Both the position numbers and the translations under genes were made by a program. A model generated the notes under the pieces. That model was not told where the DNA came from and made no database searches. It was given only the letters and a program-made list of their open reading frames with translations. A stretch of 59,839 nt of DNA from Deltaproteobacteria bacterium (lineage in GTDB: Bacteria; Myxococcota_A; Polyangia; Haliangiales; Haliangiaceae). The stretch spans positions 1-59,839 of the forward strand of contig JACCTC010000303.1 in assembly GCA_013812655.1 (NCBI GenBank), written 5' to 3'. Shown here in pieces: positions 50,908 to 59,839 of this stretch. Each line of letters begins with the position of its first letter. Within the stretch, counting starts at the first letter, position 1.

Positions 50908-51354
50908 ATGGCGATCGATCGCGGCGACTACCACGTCGACTCGGCGGGCACGATCGAGCTCGCGTGCCGGCACATCGGGCTGTACCTGTGGTGGGCCGCC
51001 GAGCGTGGGCTCGCCTCGACCGCGCACGATCCGGCGGAGGTCGCGCAGGGACCGACCGGCTACTTCATCCGGATCTGCGATGCCAAGCTGTGGGACGAGG
51101 ACTTCAACGACGAGGGGCTCGCGTTCACCAAGTCGGTCTACGAGAGCTACCTCGGCGAGCTGTCGCGGTACGCGCGCGAGCTCGGGGTCGATGACTATCA
51201 GGTGCCGGAGACTGCTGCGCTGAAGGACCACTTCTCCGGGTGGCTCGACCGCAAGCTCGAGATCTGGAAGGCGTCGGCATCGCGGACGTCTGCGCGGCAC
51301 GTCCCGGCGGACAAGGCCGCGAAGCTACGGGCCGCGAAGCGCAAGAAGCGCTAG
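50908..51354 (+). CDS. Small conserved protein, resembles the DUF7832 type
   Basis: A 148-residue cytoplasmic protein that opens with a His/Ile-rich motif (ACRHIGLYLWWAAERGLAS) and an acidic stretch (DAKLWDEDFNDEGLAFTKSV), the arrangement I remember from the DUF7832 group (WHYG...ATHIGMFLAW). The C-terminus is basic (KLRAAKRKKR). There is no signal peptide or catalytic motif. It lies 22 bp behind the kinase-like lipoprotein. The family assignment is tentative. Confidence 0.55.
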   Translation: MAIDRGDYHVDSAGTIELACRHIGLYLWWAAERGLASTAHDPAEVAQGPTGYFIRICDAKLWDEDFNDEGLAFTKSVYESYLGELSRYARELGVDDYQVPETAALKDHFSGWLDRKLEIWKASASRTSARHVPADKAAKLRAAKRKKR

Positions 51355-51402
51355 GTCGGTGCCCGGGTCGGTGCCGGGTCGTGCCGGTCGGTGCCGGGTC
51401 GG
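51354..51402 (+). repeat. Degenerate 10-12 bp tandem repeat before the macroglobulin gene
   Basis: About four copies of a unit like GGGTCGGTGCC run from the stop codon of the small gene to just before the alpha-2-macroglobulin start region. The copies differ by one or two bases. A second tandem array of other sequence lies at the 3' end of the same gene. Confidence 0.75.
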
Positions 51403-51458
51403 ATGGGTGAGTGACCGATCGGCGGGAACCAGGACCGGCGCGTGGTGTCACGAGGCCG

Positions 51459-54400
51459 ATGCGCCGCAGCCGCCTGCATTCGCTGATCTGCGTCTGGGCC
51501 GCCACCTCGGTGGCCACCGGAGGTTGTCGGAACCCGGCGCCGACGCCGATCAAGTCGCCGCCCCGCCCTGTCGCCGCGCAGATCACGCCGGCACCCGCGA
51601 GCGACGGCGGTCGCGCGACGGTGCCATTTGTCACCTTCGCGGTCGCCCGGCCCGACGGCCTCGCTCCCCTACGGTCAATCGATACTGCGGCAGCGGGCGG
51701 CATCCTGACTGTCACCGTCCCCGATACGGCGCAGGTGCAAGCCGGCACCACCACCGCACCACTCACGCCGGACGAGACCCGCACGCTGATCGCGCGCCTC
51801 GAGCCGCTGCCGGATCTGAGCGCGCAGCACGCGAGCGCCCCGGCGCTGCGACCGCCGTCGGCCCCGCCGCCGCGCACCGGCACGACCCAGCCGATCGCGT
51901 TCGTGGTCTCGCGCGGCAAGCCGATCGATGACGCCGCGCCGACGCGTGCGATCCCGACCAAGCCGCTCGCGCTGCCGCAGATCACGCCACAGGGCGAGAT
52001 CGCCGCCGAGTCCGAGGTGCGGATCCGGTTCGACGAGCCGATGGTGCCGGTCGCGGCGGTCGGCAGCACCGCCAAGCCGAAGCAGCCGTTCGCGACGATC
52101 GCGCCGGCGATCGCAGGCACGTGGCGGTGGATCGACACGCGGGTCCTCACGTTCACGGTGACGCCACGGTTTCCGCAGGCGACCGAGATCACGGTGACCG
52201 TCCCGCCCGGTGTCCGCGCGCTGAGCGGGGCCACCCTCGCGACTGCCGCGACGACGACATTCACGACGCCGCCGCTCGCGCTCGCCGGTACCTGGCCACC
52301 GACGCAGCTGCGGCCCGACTCGCCGGTGCTCGTCAAGCTCGACCAGGACTTCGACGCCGACCAGATCATCCCGCTTTTGCGCGTCACCGATCAGCGACAT
52401 CGCAAGCTCGCGTTCCGCAAGATCTCGATGGCCGAGGCCACGCCGCTCTGGGCGAAGAACCCGAGCATCCAGCTCGACCTCAGCCAGGTCGGCTGGCGCT
52501 ACGTGATCCTCGCCCCCGTCACCGCGTGGCCCGCCGACACCGAAGCTCAGGTGGTGCTCGCGGCAAAGGCGCCGTCGCGCGAGGGGCCCCGGCTGTCGAC
52601 CCGCGAGAGCTTCGCGCGCTTCGATGTCGCGCCGGCATTCACGGTGCGCGGGATCAGCTGCGACGAGCACTACGACCCGCGCATGACCGGCCGGCGCTGC
52701 GGCGCGAACGGTCACCTCGACGTCCAGTTCGCGAACCCGATCGCGCAGCACTCGTATCGCTCGCGCAAGGTGCAGATCGCCGGCATGCCGTTCGCGGATC
52801 ACACCGCGAGCGGGAGCTCGGTTGGCATCGGGGTACCGGCCGAGGTCGGGCGCACGTACTCGATCGCGATCGCCGGCGATCTGGTCGACGTCTACGGTCA
52901 GCCGCTCGTCGGCCCACGCGATCCGTCGTTCACGACCACGCGCGAGCGGTTCCTGCCGCAGGTCACCGCGCCGACCGGCCTCGTCGTCCTCGATCCGCGC
53001 TTCGAGATCCCGCAGTGGGTCGTGCGCGCGGAGGCCGTGATCGCGCTGCGCGTGCAGCTGTTCGCGGTCACCCCGGCGGACTACTTCGCGTACGAGGCCT
53101 ACGAGCGCGGCGAGCGCGCCACGCCTCCAGGTCGCCGGCTCCTGGACAAGACGTATGCGGTCGGGGCGCGCCAGGGCGCCGAGCTCCGCACCGATCTGCG
53201 GCCGGCGCTGAACCGCGCGGGTACCGGGCACGTGATCGCCGTGCTGACCGCCGATCCTGCCGGCGCAAAGCATGACTGGTTCACGCCGAAGCACGTCGCG
53301 TGGATCCAGGTCACGAAGCTCGGCGTCGTCGCGCGCACCGACGGCGAAGAGGTGCACGCGTGGGTCCAGGACATCACGCCGGGATCGGCGTTCTTGCGGC
53401 CAAGCCCGGGCGCGCTGACAACGCTCGTGGTCGAGGGGCGCGCCGACGCGAGCACCCCGGTCGCCAGCGATGCCAGCGGTCACGTCAGCTTCGCGTTACC
53501 AGGGAGACGAGACAACCGCCAGCCGGTACGCGGCAAGCAAGCGCGGCAGCCGAGTGCGCTGCTGCAGGTGCAGTCGGCGACCGACACCGCCTTCGTTGCA
53601 GTCGGCGGCGAGTACGAGAAGGCGATCCGTCACCACGACGCGCGGTGGTACGTCACCGACGATCGCTTCACCTACAAGCCCGGCGAGAAGGTCTACGTCA
53701 AGGGCTGGGTCCGGTGGTCGCACGACGGCCGCAACCCTGATCTCGTGCTGCCCGCGACCGGCGACGTCGTCACGTATCAGCTCGCCGATCCACGGGGAAA
53801 CAAGCTCGCGACCGGAACCGCCGCGCTGACCGCACAGGGCGGCTTCGATCTCGAGGTCACGCTGCCGCCGAACGTGAACCTCGGCACTGCGTCCTTCACC
53901 TTCGAGACCAAGCAGCAGGTGCATCGCCACGCGATCTCGATCCAGGAGTTCCGCACGCCGGCCTATGCGGTCACCTTGAACGACGACGTCACCCACGCGG
54001 GCGCGACGCCGCTGATCCTCGGCGAGCGCATCGAGATGCTCGCGAGCGCGAAGTACTACAGCGGCGGCGGGTTGCCCGGCGCCGGCCTCGCGTGGTCCGC
54101 GACGCTGAGCCCGGCCTCGTACCGCCCGCCGGGCTGGGACGAGCTGACGTTCACGCCTCCCGCGCCGCGCTCGTCACAACAGACCTGGCGGGGTCGCAAG
54201 CGCGTGCGCTCCGGTGGCGCGATCACGATGGCACGTGACACCACGCTGTCCGGCGCCTCCGCCGCGAGCATCGCGTATGGCATCACCGCGCTGCCCGACA
54301 ACGCGCCGAGCGTGCTCGCGGTCGACGCGACCGTCGCCGATGTCGATCGCATGCGGATCCGCGCGTCATCGCGGCCGATCCTCGTGCACCCGAGCGCGTA

Positions 54401-57400
54401 CTACGTCGGCGTCCGGCTCAAGCCCGAGACCAGTGACGTGCTCGAAGCGATCGTCACCGACATCGACGGCACGGTCGTGCCCGGCGTACCGATCGACATC
54501 ACGCTCGATGGCGTGCTCGGCTCCGAGCGCTACCGCGACGACGCGAAGCTCGTGATCACGCATCACTGTGCGGTGAAGAGCCAGGCGACACCGGTGACCT
54601 GCCGGTGGACGCGCGACGATCTGAAGATCGCGTTCACCGCGACGGCGCGGGTCGCCGATCCACGGGGCCGCGCCAACGTCACGCAGTACGAGGTGCCGTG
54701 GTACGCGCCGGAATCGGACCGCGAGGATCTCGCGATCGTGCCCGATCGTCCGAGCTATCGTCCCGGCGACGTCGCGAAGCTCGAGCTGCGCTCGCAGGTG
54801 ATCCCGGCCACCGCGCTCGTGACGTTCGCGCGCGGCGGTGTGATCGGCCAGCAGCGCATCGAGCTCACGAAGCCGAGCACGATCGTCGAGCTGCCGATCC
54901 AGCCGTCGCACCTCAAGAACGTGCACGTCCTCGTCGATCGGTGGGCTCGCCAGCGCAAGCCACCGCTGCCGAACCTGCCACCGCTCGTCGAGCACACGCG
55001 GACGGCGATCGATCTGGCGGTCGACGTCGAGAGCGCCCGCCTGTCGATGCGAACGCGCGCGCTGCGCCCGCTCGTCGAGCCCGGCGCCGAGGCGACGTTC
55101 GAGGTCGAGGTCAAGCACCGCGGCAAGCCCGCGGTCGGCGCCGAGGTCGCGCTGATCGTCGTCGACGAGGCGATCCTCGCACTGTCCGCCGGCGCGCACG
55201 CCGATCCACTCGCGCCGTTCTATCGCGACGTCCCGGATGGCACGACGGCGCATTCCTCGCTGCAGCTGCTCCAGGATTCCGCCGAGGACCTCGCCGGCAA
55301 GCCCGGGTTCTCGCGCTACCGGCTGGCGGACGGCCACGGCGGGTTCGGCTACGGCTCGCTCGGCAGCGGCGAGGGCGGCGGCGGCTTTGGCTACGGTTCC
55401 GGTACCGGCACGGGCATCGTCGTCGCGCGCAAGGACTTCCGGCCGACCGCCGCGTTCTCGCCACGGCTCCTCACCGACGCACGCGGCAAGGTCCGGTTGA
55501 CCGTCACCATGCCGGACAGCCTGACGCGGTTTCGCGTGGTCGCGCTCGCGACGTCGGAGACCCGGTACTTCGGTAAGGCCGAGAACACGATTGTCACCCA
55601 GCGCACGGTCAACGCGCGGACGGTCGCGCCGCGGTTCCTGAACCAGGGCGATACGTTCGCGCTGCCGATCGTCGTCCAGAACCTCGACACCGCGCCGCGC
55701 ACGGTCGACGTCGCGGTGCGCGCCGCGAACCTCGCCAGCATCGGTGCCACCGACCCCGGGGCCGGCAGTGGATCCCGGCCCCTCCATCTCGGCAAGCGGA
55801 TCACGATCCCCGGCGGCCAGCGCGCCGAGGTCCGCTTCGACTTCACGACCGTCGAGCGCGGCCGCGCGGTGATCCAGACGATCGCGACGTCCGGCGACTT
55901 CGCGGATGCATCGACGGTCGAGCTGCCGGTGTACGAGCCGGCGACCACCGAGGCATTCGCGACGTACGGCATCGTCGACGAGGCACCGCAGTTCGAGCGG
56001 CTCGAGGTTCCCGCCGACATCTTCCCGGACGTCGGTGGCGTCGAGGTCGAGCTCGCCTCGACCCAGCTGCAGTCGCTGACGGATGCGTTCTGGTACCTCT
56101 ACGCGTATCCGTACGAGTGCGCCGAGCAGCGGTCCGCGCGGATGCTCGCGACCGCAGCGATGTTCGACATCCTCGACGCGTTCGCCACGCCCGGCCGGCC
56201 GACGCGCCACGAGATCGCCGAGACCATCGCGGCCGACCTTCGCAAGCTCGCCAAGGACCAGCTGTCCGACGGCGGCTGGGGCTACTTCAACGGCATGACG
56301 TCCGATCCGTTCGTGACGATGCAGGTGCTGATGGCGCTCGCGGCGCATCGCCAGACGGGTCCCGTCATCAAGAGGGCCACGGCGTTCGTCCACCGCGAGG
56401 CGACCGCGCTCCTCACGAGGCTCGACAAGGCCGTCGCGAAGCCTCCCGCCGATCGCCGTGATCGCGATCAGCACGGCTACGCGGTCTCGCTCGCGGCGAC
56501 CGCGCTCGCGGCTCTCGCGACCACCGGTACCGACGTACGCGGGCGTGCGTCACGCTTGCACGCGGTGGCCGTCGCGCTCGGCGCGTATCCGATCGACGCG
56601 AAGGCCCGCGTGCTCGCGATGCTCGCGAAGCACCCCGCCGCGCAGCCAGCCCGTACGAAGCTGCTCGCCGATCTGCTGTCCGCTACTCACGAGACCGCCG
56701 CGGCAGCGACCGTCACCGCGCGCTACCAGGAAGCCGAGCGGCTGCTGCTGGTCTCGAGCAACAAGACGACCGCGCTCGCGCTCGATGCGCTGATGCGCGA
56801 GGCTCCCGAGCACGCACTCGTCCCCAAGCTCGCGCGCGGCGTGCTCGACGCCCGGCGTGGCGGCCGGTGGTCGACGACGCAGGAAAACCTCGTCGTGCTC
56901 GCGACGATGCGCCGCTTCTTCGACACCTACGAGAAGGCGACCCCGAACTACCAGGGCAAGCTGTGGTTCGGGCGCGCCGCCTACGCCGAGCAGGCGTTCG
57001 TCGGCCGCAGCGGTGTCCGCGGCCAGGTCGCGGTCGACTGGACCAAGCTCCCCGCCGGCTCGCTGCACGACCTCGCGCTCGAGAAGACCGGGCCCGGCCG
57101 CATGTACTACCGGGTCGGGATCACCTACGCGCCCAGGCGCACCGACCTGCCGGCGCTCGACGCTGGCTTCGTGGTGCGCCGCTCCTACACCGCCGTCGAC
57201 GATCCGGCCGATCTCGTGAAGCTCCCCGATGGCCGCTGGAAGGTGAAGCTCGGCGCGCGCGTCCTCGTCACGATCGAGGCACTCAACACGACACTGCGCC
57301 ACGCGGTCGCCGTCGTCGATCCGCTCCCGGCCGGCTTCGAGGCCGTCAACGACAACCTCGCGACCTCGGAGCGCACCGTCGCGACGATTCCCGACACCAG

Positions 57401-57596
57401 GTGGGACTTTCGCAACATGCGCGACAGCCGCAGCGAGGTGTTCGCGATGCAGCTCCGCGAGGGCTCGCACCGCTTCACCTACACCGCGCGCGCGACGACG
57501 CCAGGTACGTTCTTCGCCGCGCCCGCAAAGGCCGAGGAGATGTACGGCCCCGAGACCTTCGGTCGGTCCGCCGGTCAGACCATCGTGATCGAGTGA
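51459..57596 (+). CDS. Giant alpha-2-macroglobulin-family lipoprotein
   Basis: A 2045-residue protease trap. Lipoprotein signal MRRSRLHSLICVWAATSV with Cys in ATGGC. A Pro-rich linker and a long series of macroglobulin (MG) domains follow. A bait-like segment around residue 1290 is Gly-rich (GFGYGSLGSGEGGGGFGYGS), followed by SPRLLTDARGKVRLTVTMPD and LTRFRVVALATSETR, the conserved core after the bait. The thioester is intact: Cys1554-Ala-Glu-Gln1557 in YPYECAEQRSARM, so it can bind proteases covalently. The usual partner PbpC (1C penicillin-binding protein) is absent. The start is taken as the ATG at 51459 with GAGG close upstream; an upstream GTG at 51411 lacks a signal. Short tandem repeats flank the gene at both ends. 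Confidence 0.93.
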   Translation: MRRSRLHSLICVWAATSVATGGCRNPAPTPIKSPPRPVAAQITPAPASDGGRATVPFVTFAVARPDGLAPLRSIDTAAAGGILTVTVPDTAQVQAGTTTAPLTPDETRTLIARLEPLPDLSAQHASAPALRPPSAPPPRTGTTQPIAFVVSRGKPIDDAAPTRAIPTKPLALPQITPQGEIAAESEVRIRFDEPMVPVAAVGSTAKPKQPFATIAPAIAGTWRWIDTRVLTFTVTPRFPQATEITVTVPPGVRALSGATLATAATTTFTTPPLALAGTWPPTQLRPDSPVLVKLDQDFDADQIIPLLRVTDQRHRKLAFRKISMAEATPLWAKNPSIQLDLSQVGWRYVILAPVTAWPADTEAQVVLAAKAPSREGPRLSTRESFARFDVAPAFTVRGISCDEHYDPRMTGRRCGANGHLDVQFANPIAQHSYRSRKVQIAGMPFADHTASGSSVGIGVPAEVGRTYSIAIAGDLVDVYGQPLVGPRDPSFTTTRERFLPQVTAPTGLVVLDPRFEIPQWVVRAEAVIALRVQLFAVTPADYFAYEAYERGERATPPGRRLLDKTYAVGARQGAELRTDLRPALNRAGTGHVIAVLTADPAGAKHDWFTPKHVAWIQVTKLGVVARTDGEEVHAWVQDITPGSAFLRPSPGALTTLVVEGRADASTPVASDASGHVSFALPGRRDNRQPVRGKQARQPSALLQVQSATDTAFVAVGGEYEKAIRHHDARWYVTDDRFTYKPGEKVYVKGWVRWSHDGRNPDLVLPATGDVVTYQLADPRGNKLATGTAALTAQGGFDLEVTLPPNVNLGTASFTFETKQQVHRHAISIQEFRTPAYAVTLNDDVTHAGATPLILGERIEMLASAKYYSGGGLPGAGLAWSATLSPASYRPPGWDELTFTPPAPRSSQQTWRGRKRVRSGGAITMARDTTLSGASAASIAYGITALPDNAPSVLAVDATVADVDRMRIRASSRPILVHPSAYYVGVRLKPETSDVLEAIVTDIDGTVVPGVPIDITLDGVLGSERYRDDAKLVITHHCAVKSQATPVTCRWTRDDLKIAFTATARVADPRGRANVTQYEVPWYAPESDREDLAIVPDRPSYRPGDVAKLELRSQVIPATALVTFARGGVIGQQRIELTKPSTIVELPIQPSHLKNVHVLVDRWARQRKPPLPNLPPLVEHTRTAIDLAVDVESARLSMRTRALRPLVEPGAEATFEVEVKHRGKPAVGAEVALIVVDEAILALSAGAHADPLAPFYRDVPDGTTAHSSLQLLQDSAEDLAGKPGFSRYRLADGHGGFGYGSLGSGEGGGGFGYGSGTGTGIVVARKDFRPTAAFSPRLLTDARGKVRLTVTMPDSLTRFRVVALATSETRYFGKAENTIVTQRTVNARTVAPRFLNQGDTFALPIVVQNLDTAPRTVDVAVRAANLASIGATDPGAGSGSRPLHLGKRITIPGGQRAEVRFDFTTVERGRAVIQTIATSGDFADASTVELPVYEPATTEAFATYGIVDEAPQFERLEVPADIFPDVGGVEVELASTQLQSLTDAFWYLYAYPYECAEQRSARMLATAAMFDILDAFATPGRPTRHEIAETIAADLRKLAKDQLSDGGWGYFNGMTSDPFVTMQVLMALAAHRQTGPVIKRATAFVHREATALLTRLDKAVAKPPADRRDRDQHGYAVSLAATALAALATTGTDVRGRASRLHAVAVALGAYPIDAKARVLAMLAKHPAAQPARTKLLADLLSATHETAAAATVTARYQEAERLLLVSSNKTTALALDALMREAPEHALVPKLARGVLDARRGGRWSTTQENLVVLATMRRFFDTYEKATPNYQGKLWFGRAAYAEQAFVGRSGVRGQVAVDWTKLPAGSLHDLALEKTGPGRMYYRVGITYAPRRTDLPALDAGFVVRRSYTAVDDPADLVKLPDGRWKVKLGARVLVTIEALNTTLRHAVAVVDPLPAGFEAVNDNLATSERTVATIPDTRWDFRNMRDSRSEVFAMQLREGSHRFTYTARATTPGTFFAAPAKAEEMYGPETFGRSAGQTIVIE

Positions 57597-57646
57597 TGTC
57601 GGTCGAGTGATGCCGAGTGACGTCGAGTGATGTCGATCGAGTGACC
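57588..57646 (+). repeat. Degenerate 10-14 bp tandem repeat at the end of the macroglobulin gene
   Basis: About five copies of a unit containing GAGTGA (TCGAGTGATG and variants) begin in the stop codon of the macroglobulin gene and run into the gap. Each copy carries TGA, so the stops lie in a repeated array. No terminator hairpin is evident here. Confidence 0.75.
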
Positions 57647-57823
57647 AGAGCTGCGCAGGCGCTCAGTCAGCTCTCAGATATCTGAGGCGCGCCGACAACC
57701 GAGTCGCGGCGGGGTCGAGCCACAACGCCAGCAAACGGTGGTTTGGGCGGGGTCTGGCAGGAACGCCCGTTGCACGGGTCGTCGCGGAACGACGATACTG
57801 ACTCGGGCACCCGGAGGTGGACT

Positions 57824-59656
57824 ATGGCGCGCGTGAAATGGATCCTGCCACTCGCTCTCTTGATCGGCTGCAGTGAACGCGGCCAGACGCCGCCTCCCTG
57901 GGGTGTCCCGATCACCGGCGGCACGATGATGGTCACGCGGGACGGCAGCCATGCCGTGATCGCGGATCCCGATCGTGATCGCATCGTGTCGGTCGATCTG
58001 ATCACGAGGACCGTCGTCGCCGAGATCGCGCTGACACCCGGTGACGAGCCCGGTCGCGTGATCGAGGATGGCGCAGGCCGGATCCATGTCGCGCTCCGCC
58101 GTGGCGGCTCGCTGGTCACGCTCGCCAGTGCGAATGCGACGGCGATCACCGAGCGGCGCTGGGCCTGCGGTGAGCCGCGTGGCCTCGCGTACCAGGCATC
58201 GACCGACGCCGTGCACGTCGCGTGTGCCGGTGGCGAGCTCGTCACGTTCGCCGCAGCCGGCGGCGATGCCGTCCGCAGCCTCCGCATCGAGCGCGACCTG
58301 CGCGACATCGTCGTGCGCGGCGAAGAGCTCGTGGTCACCCGCTTCCGCACCGCCGAGCTCTTGACGATCGACGCCCAGGGCGTGGTGCTGGCGCGAGAGA
58401 AGCCGCCGATCGTCCAGCGCTTCGGCGGGTTCGGAGGTCCGCAGCCCGACGGCAGTGGTGCCGGAGATGCCGGCGCACCGTCCGAGTCCGGTGGCCTCGT
58501 CAACGCGGTCGCCGCGATCGCGTGGCGCACGATCGCGCTCCCCGACGGGCGCATCGTGATGACGCACCAGCGCCAGGTCCAGGACACGCTCGACGCCGAG
58601 CAAGAAGGCGGCTACGGCAGCGACTGCGGCGGCGGCCCCGTCGAGACCGCGCTCACGGTCGTCGCGCCCGGCCAGCTTCCGTTCCCCGTGCAGTCGCTCG
58701 CCCGCGGCGCGCTGCCCGTCGACATCGCGACCACGCCCTCGGGCGATCGCATCGCGGTCGTCGTGGCGGGCCGCAAGACCGTGCAGGTGATGGACACCGG
58801 CTTCGCGCTCGGCTCGCCCGATCGTGGCGAGTGCCCGCCGCCGGATCCGATGGAGCCGCCCGACGACGACGACGACGACGACAAGGACGACGATACCGAC
58901 GAGGGCGTCGGCGCGCCGACCTCGGCCGCGTTCCGTCCGAACGGCGAGCTGATCGTGTTCTACCCGGAGAAGCCGGCGATCGAGATCCGCGCCCCCGCGG
59001 GCGCACCGTCGCTGTTCGTGCGGCTGCCCGGCCACCGTGGCGCCGATGCCGGACGCGCCGTGTTCCACGCGCAGACCCAGATCGGCGTGTCGTGCGCGTC
59101 GTGTCACCCCGAGGGCCGCGAGGATGGCCTGGTATGGGACTTCGCCGAGTTCGGCAAGCGCCGCACGCAGAGCCTGGCCGGTCACATCCTCGAGCGCGCG
59201 CCGTATCACTGGAGCGGCGACATGGCGTCGCTGCCCGTGCTGATGGACGACGTGTTCGCCGTGCGCATGGCCGGCGGCCAGCTGACCAGCGCGCAGAAGT
59301 CGGCGCTCGGACCATGGCTCGATCGGATCCCTGCACCGCCGGCGATCGCCACTGCCGACGTCGCCGCCGTCGACCGTGGCCGCGACATCTTCGAGAGCGC
59401 GGATGCCGGCTGCGTGGCCTGTCACAACGGTGACCTCTACTCGAACAACAAGCTCGTCAACGTCGGCACCGGTGGCCTGTTCAAGGTGCCGAGCCTGCTC
59501 GGCGTTGGCGCCCGCGCGCCGTACATGCACGACGGTTGCGCGCAGACGCTGATGGATCGCTTCACGGTGTGCGGCAACAGCGCGGCGCACGGCCAGACGT
59601 CGCATCTCGCGCCGGCCGAGCTCGGCGATCTCGTCACGTACCTCGAGTCGCTCTAG
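57824..59656 (+). CDS. Di-haem cytochrome c lipoprotein with an N-terminal propeller
   Basis: A 610-residue lipoprotein; GGAGG seven nt before the ATG at 57824 sets the start and the lipobox is LLIGC. The first 400 residues form a beta-propeller (NHL/YVTN-like repeats: SHAVIADPDRDRIVSVDLIT, GRIHVALRRGGSLVTL). An acidic run of Asp (DDDDDDDKDDDTDE), encoded by GAC repeats, precedes two c-type haem sites, Cys424-x2-Cys427-His428 and Cys530-x2-Cys533-His534, and the APYMHDG motif shared with di-haem peroxidase/MauG-like proteins. It is probably an outer-envelope electron carrier or peroxidase; the partner is not in the window. Confidence 0.88.
   Translation: MARVKWILPLALLIGCSERGQTPPPWGVPITGGTMMVTRDGSHAVIADPDRDRIVSVDLITRTVVAEIALTPGDEPGRVIEDGAGRIHVALRRGGSLVTLASANATAITERRWACGEPRGLAYQASTDAVHVACAGGELVTFAAAGGDAVRSLRIERDLRDIVVRGEELVVTRFRTAELLTIDAQGVVLAREKPPIVQRFGGFGGPQPDGSGAGDAGAPSESGGLVNAVAAIAWRTIALPDGRIVMTHQRQVQDTLDAEQEGGYGSDCGGGPVETALTVVAPGQLPFPVQSLARGALPVDIATTPSGDRIAVVVAGRKTVQVMDTGFALGSPDRGECPPPDPMEPPDDDDDDDKDDDTDEGVGAPTSAAFRPNGELIVFYPEKPAIEIRAPAGAPSLFVRLPGHRGADAGRAVFHAQTQIGVSCASCHPEGREDGLVWDFAEFGKRRTQSLAGHILERAPYHWSGDMASLPVLMDDVFAVRMAGGQLTSAQKSALGPWLDRIPAPPAIATADVAAVDRGRDIFESADAGCVACHNGDLYSNNKLVNVGTGGLFKVPSLLGVGARAPYMHDGCAQTLMDRFTVCGNSAAHGQTSHLAPAELGDLVTYLESL
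58861..58898 (+). repeat. GAC-type trinucleotide run encoding poly-Asp
   Basis: Seven consecutive GAC codons and then mixed GAC/AAG/GAT codons encode an acidic linker, possibly a Ca-binding loop, inside the cytochrome lipoprotein. In-frame length changes by slippage are likely here. Confidence 0.75.
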
Positions 59657-59716
59657 AGCGGCGAACGCGACCCGGCTCACGGCGGGGTGTTACGATGCCC
59701 CCGAGGTGCGCCACTC

Positions 59717-59839
59717 GTGGGTCGCGTGAACCATCCGCTCGTCGAGCAAGCGCGCGCGGCCTTGCGCCAGCTCGCCACGGCGCCACCGGCCGCCGACGCC
59801 GCCCGCACCGCCAGCGCGGAGGTCGAGGCGATGTGGGGC
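59717..59839 (+). CDS. Start of an unknown gene, cut by the window edge
   Basis: From a GTG at 59717 (or GTG at 59726) an open frame runs to the window edge: VNHPLVEQARAALRQLA, then Ala/Pro-rich. Third positions are G/C-rich, as in the real genes here. The 41 residues are too few to assign a family. Confidence 0.4.
   Translation, partial: MGRVNHPLVEQARAALRQLATAPPAADAARTASAEVEAMWG

Noticed and set aside
51675-53483. Long minus-strand frames opposite the macroglobulin (also 54366-56474)
   Set aside because: Low-complexity Arg-rich translations; the sense strand holds the thioester protein.
57674-59680. A 668-residue minus-strand frame opposite the cytochrome
   Set aside because: No domain; the plus strand has two haem motifs and a lipobox with a good ribosome site.

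Overview
The window is about 59.8 kb of strongly GC-rich bacterial DNA with heavy G/C use at third codon positions. It looks like a fragment of a myxobacterial (Myxococcota) chromosome, perhaps a Kofleriaceae/Haliangium-like lineage. This is inferred from the mix of Ser/Thr kinases with DWG motifs, a MYXO-CTERM-like tail, a soluble chemoreceptor in an 'alternative' chemosensory operon, many hybrid histidine kinases, numerous lipoproteins with propeller folds, and paired TPR proteins. There is no rRNA, tRNA, insertion sequence, phage or CRISPR array, so this is ordinary chromosome rather than a mobile island. No gap between genes exceeds about 240 bp.

Region 1 (1-3342, + strand) holds the 3' part of an L,D-transpeptidase, a secreted protein with a MYXO-CTERM-like sorting tail, and an acyl-CoA mutase large subunit. 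The mutase active-site residues are those of isobutyryl-CoA mutase (Phe/Gln), not methylmalonyl-CoA mutase (Tyr/Arg).

Region 2 (3352-14854, - strand) is one tightly coupled chemosensory operon in the order cheY, cheA, cheW, a soluble MCP, a HEAT-repeat protein, cheR, cheB and a REC-GAF-PAS histidine kinase. Adjacent genes overlap by 4-8 nt or sit 3 nt apart. The receptor has no membrane segment or sensor domain. Its conserved tip lies at its exact centre, giving two arms of about 400 residues, and the C-terminal arm carries a [E/D/A]-[Q/H] dyad at a perfect 28-residue period eleven times.

Region 3 (15107-24339) is a signalling cluster: a Ser/Thr kinase, a histidine kinase whose last ATPase motif is split by a frameshift, two REC-histidine kinases, a single-domain receiver, and an NtrC-family activator whose receiver lacks the phosphoacceptor Asp. 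It ends with an ECF-like sigma factor.

Region 4 (23692-29254, + strand) couples that sigma factor by an ATGA overlap to a 1292-residue protein that joins two zinc-finger-like motifs, a Ser/Thr kinase, one membrane segment, WD40 repeats and a carboxypeptidase-regulatory-like domain. A flippase-like membrane protein is coupled after it.

Region 5 (29320-39325) is mostly envelope and secreted proteins: propeller lipoproteins, two units of an Ig-like lipoprotein plus an outer-membrane barrel (the first unit truncated, the second frameshifted), a Rieske lipoprotein, the type II secretion secretin GspD, and small secreted or membrane proteins.

Region 6 (39557-59839) contains SelO, a pair of TPR proteins, a lipoprotein with three parvulin domains, an M3 oligopeptidase, an Omp85-like barrel next to a lipoprotein with kinase-like motifs, a giant alpha-2-macroglobulin lipoprotein flanked on both sides by short tandem repeats, and a di-haem cytochrome c lipoprotein. 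The window ends inside the start of another gene.
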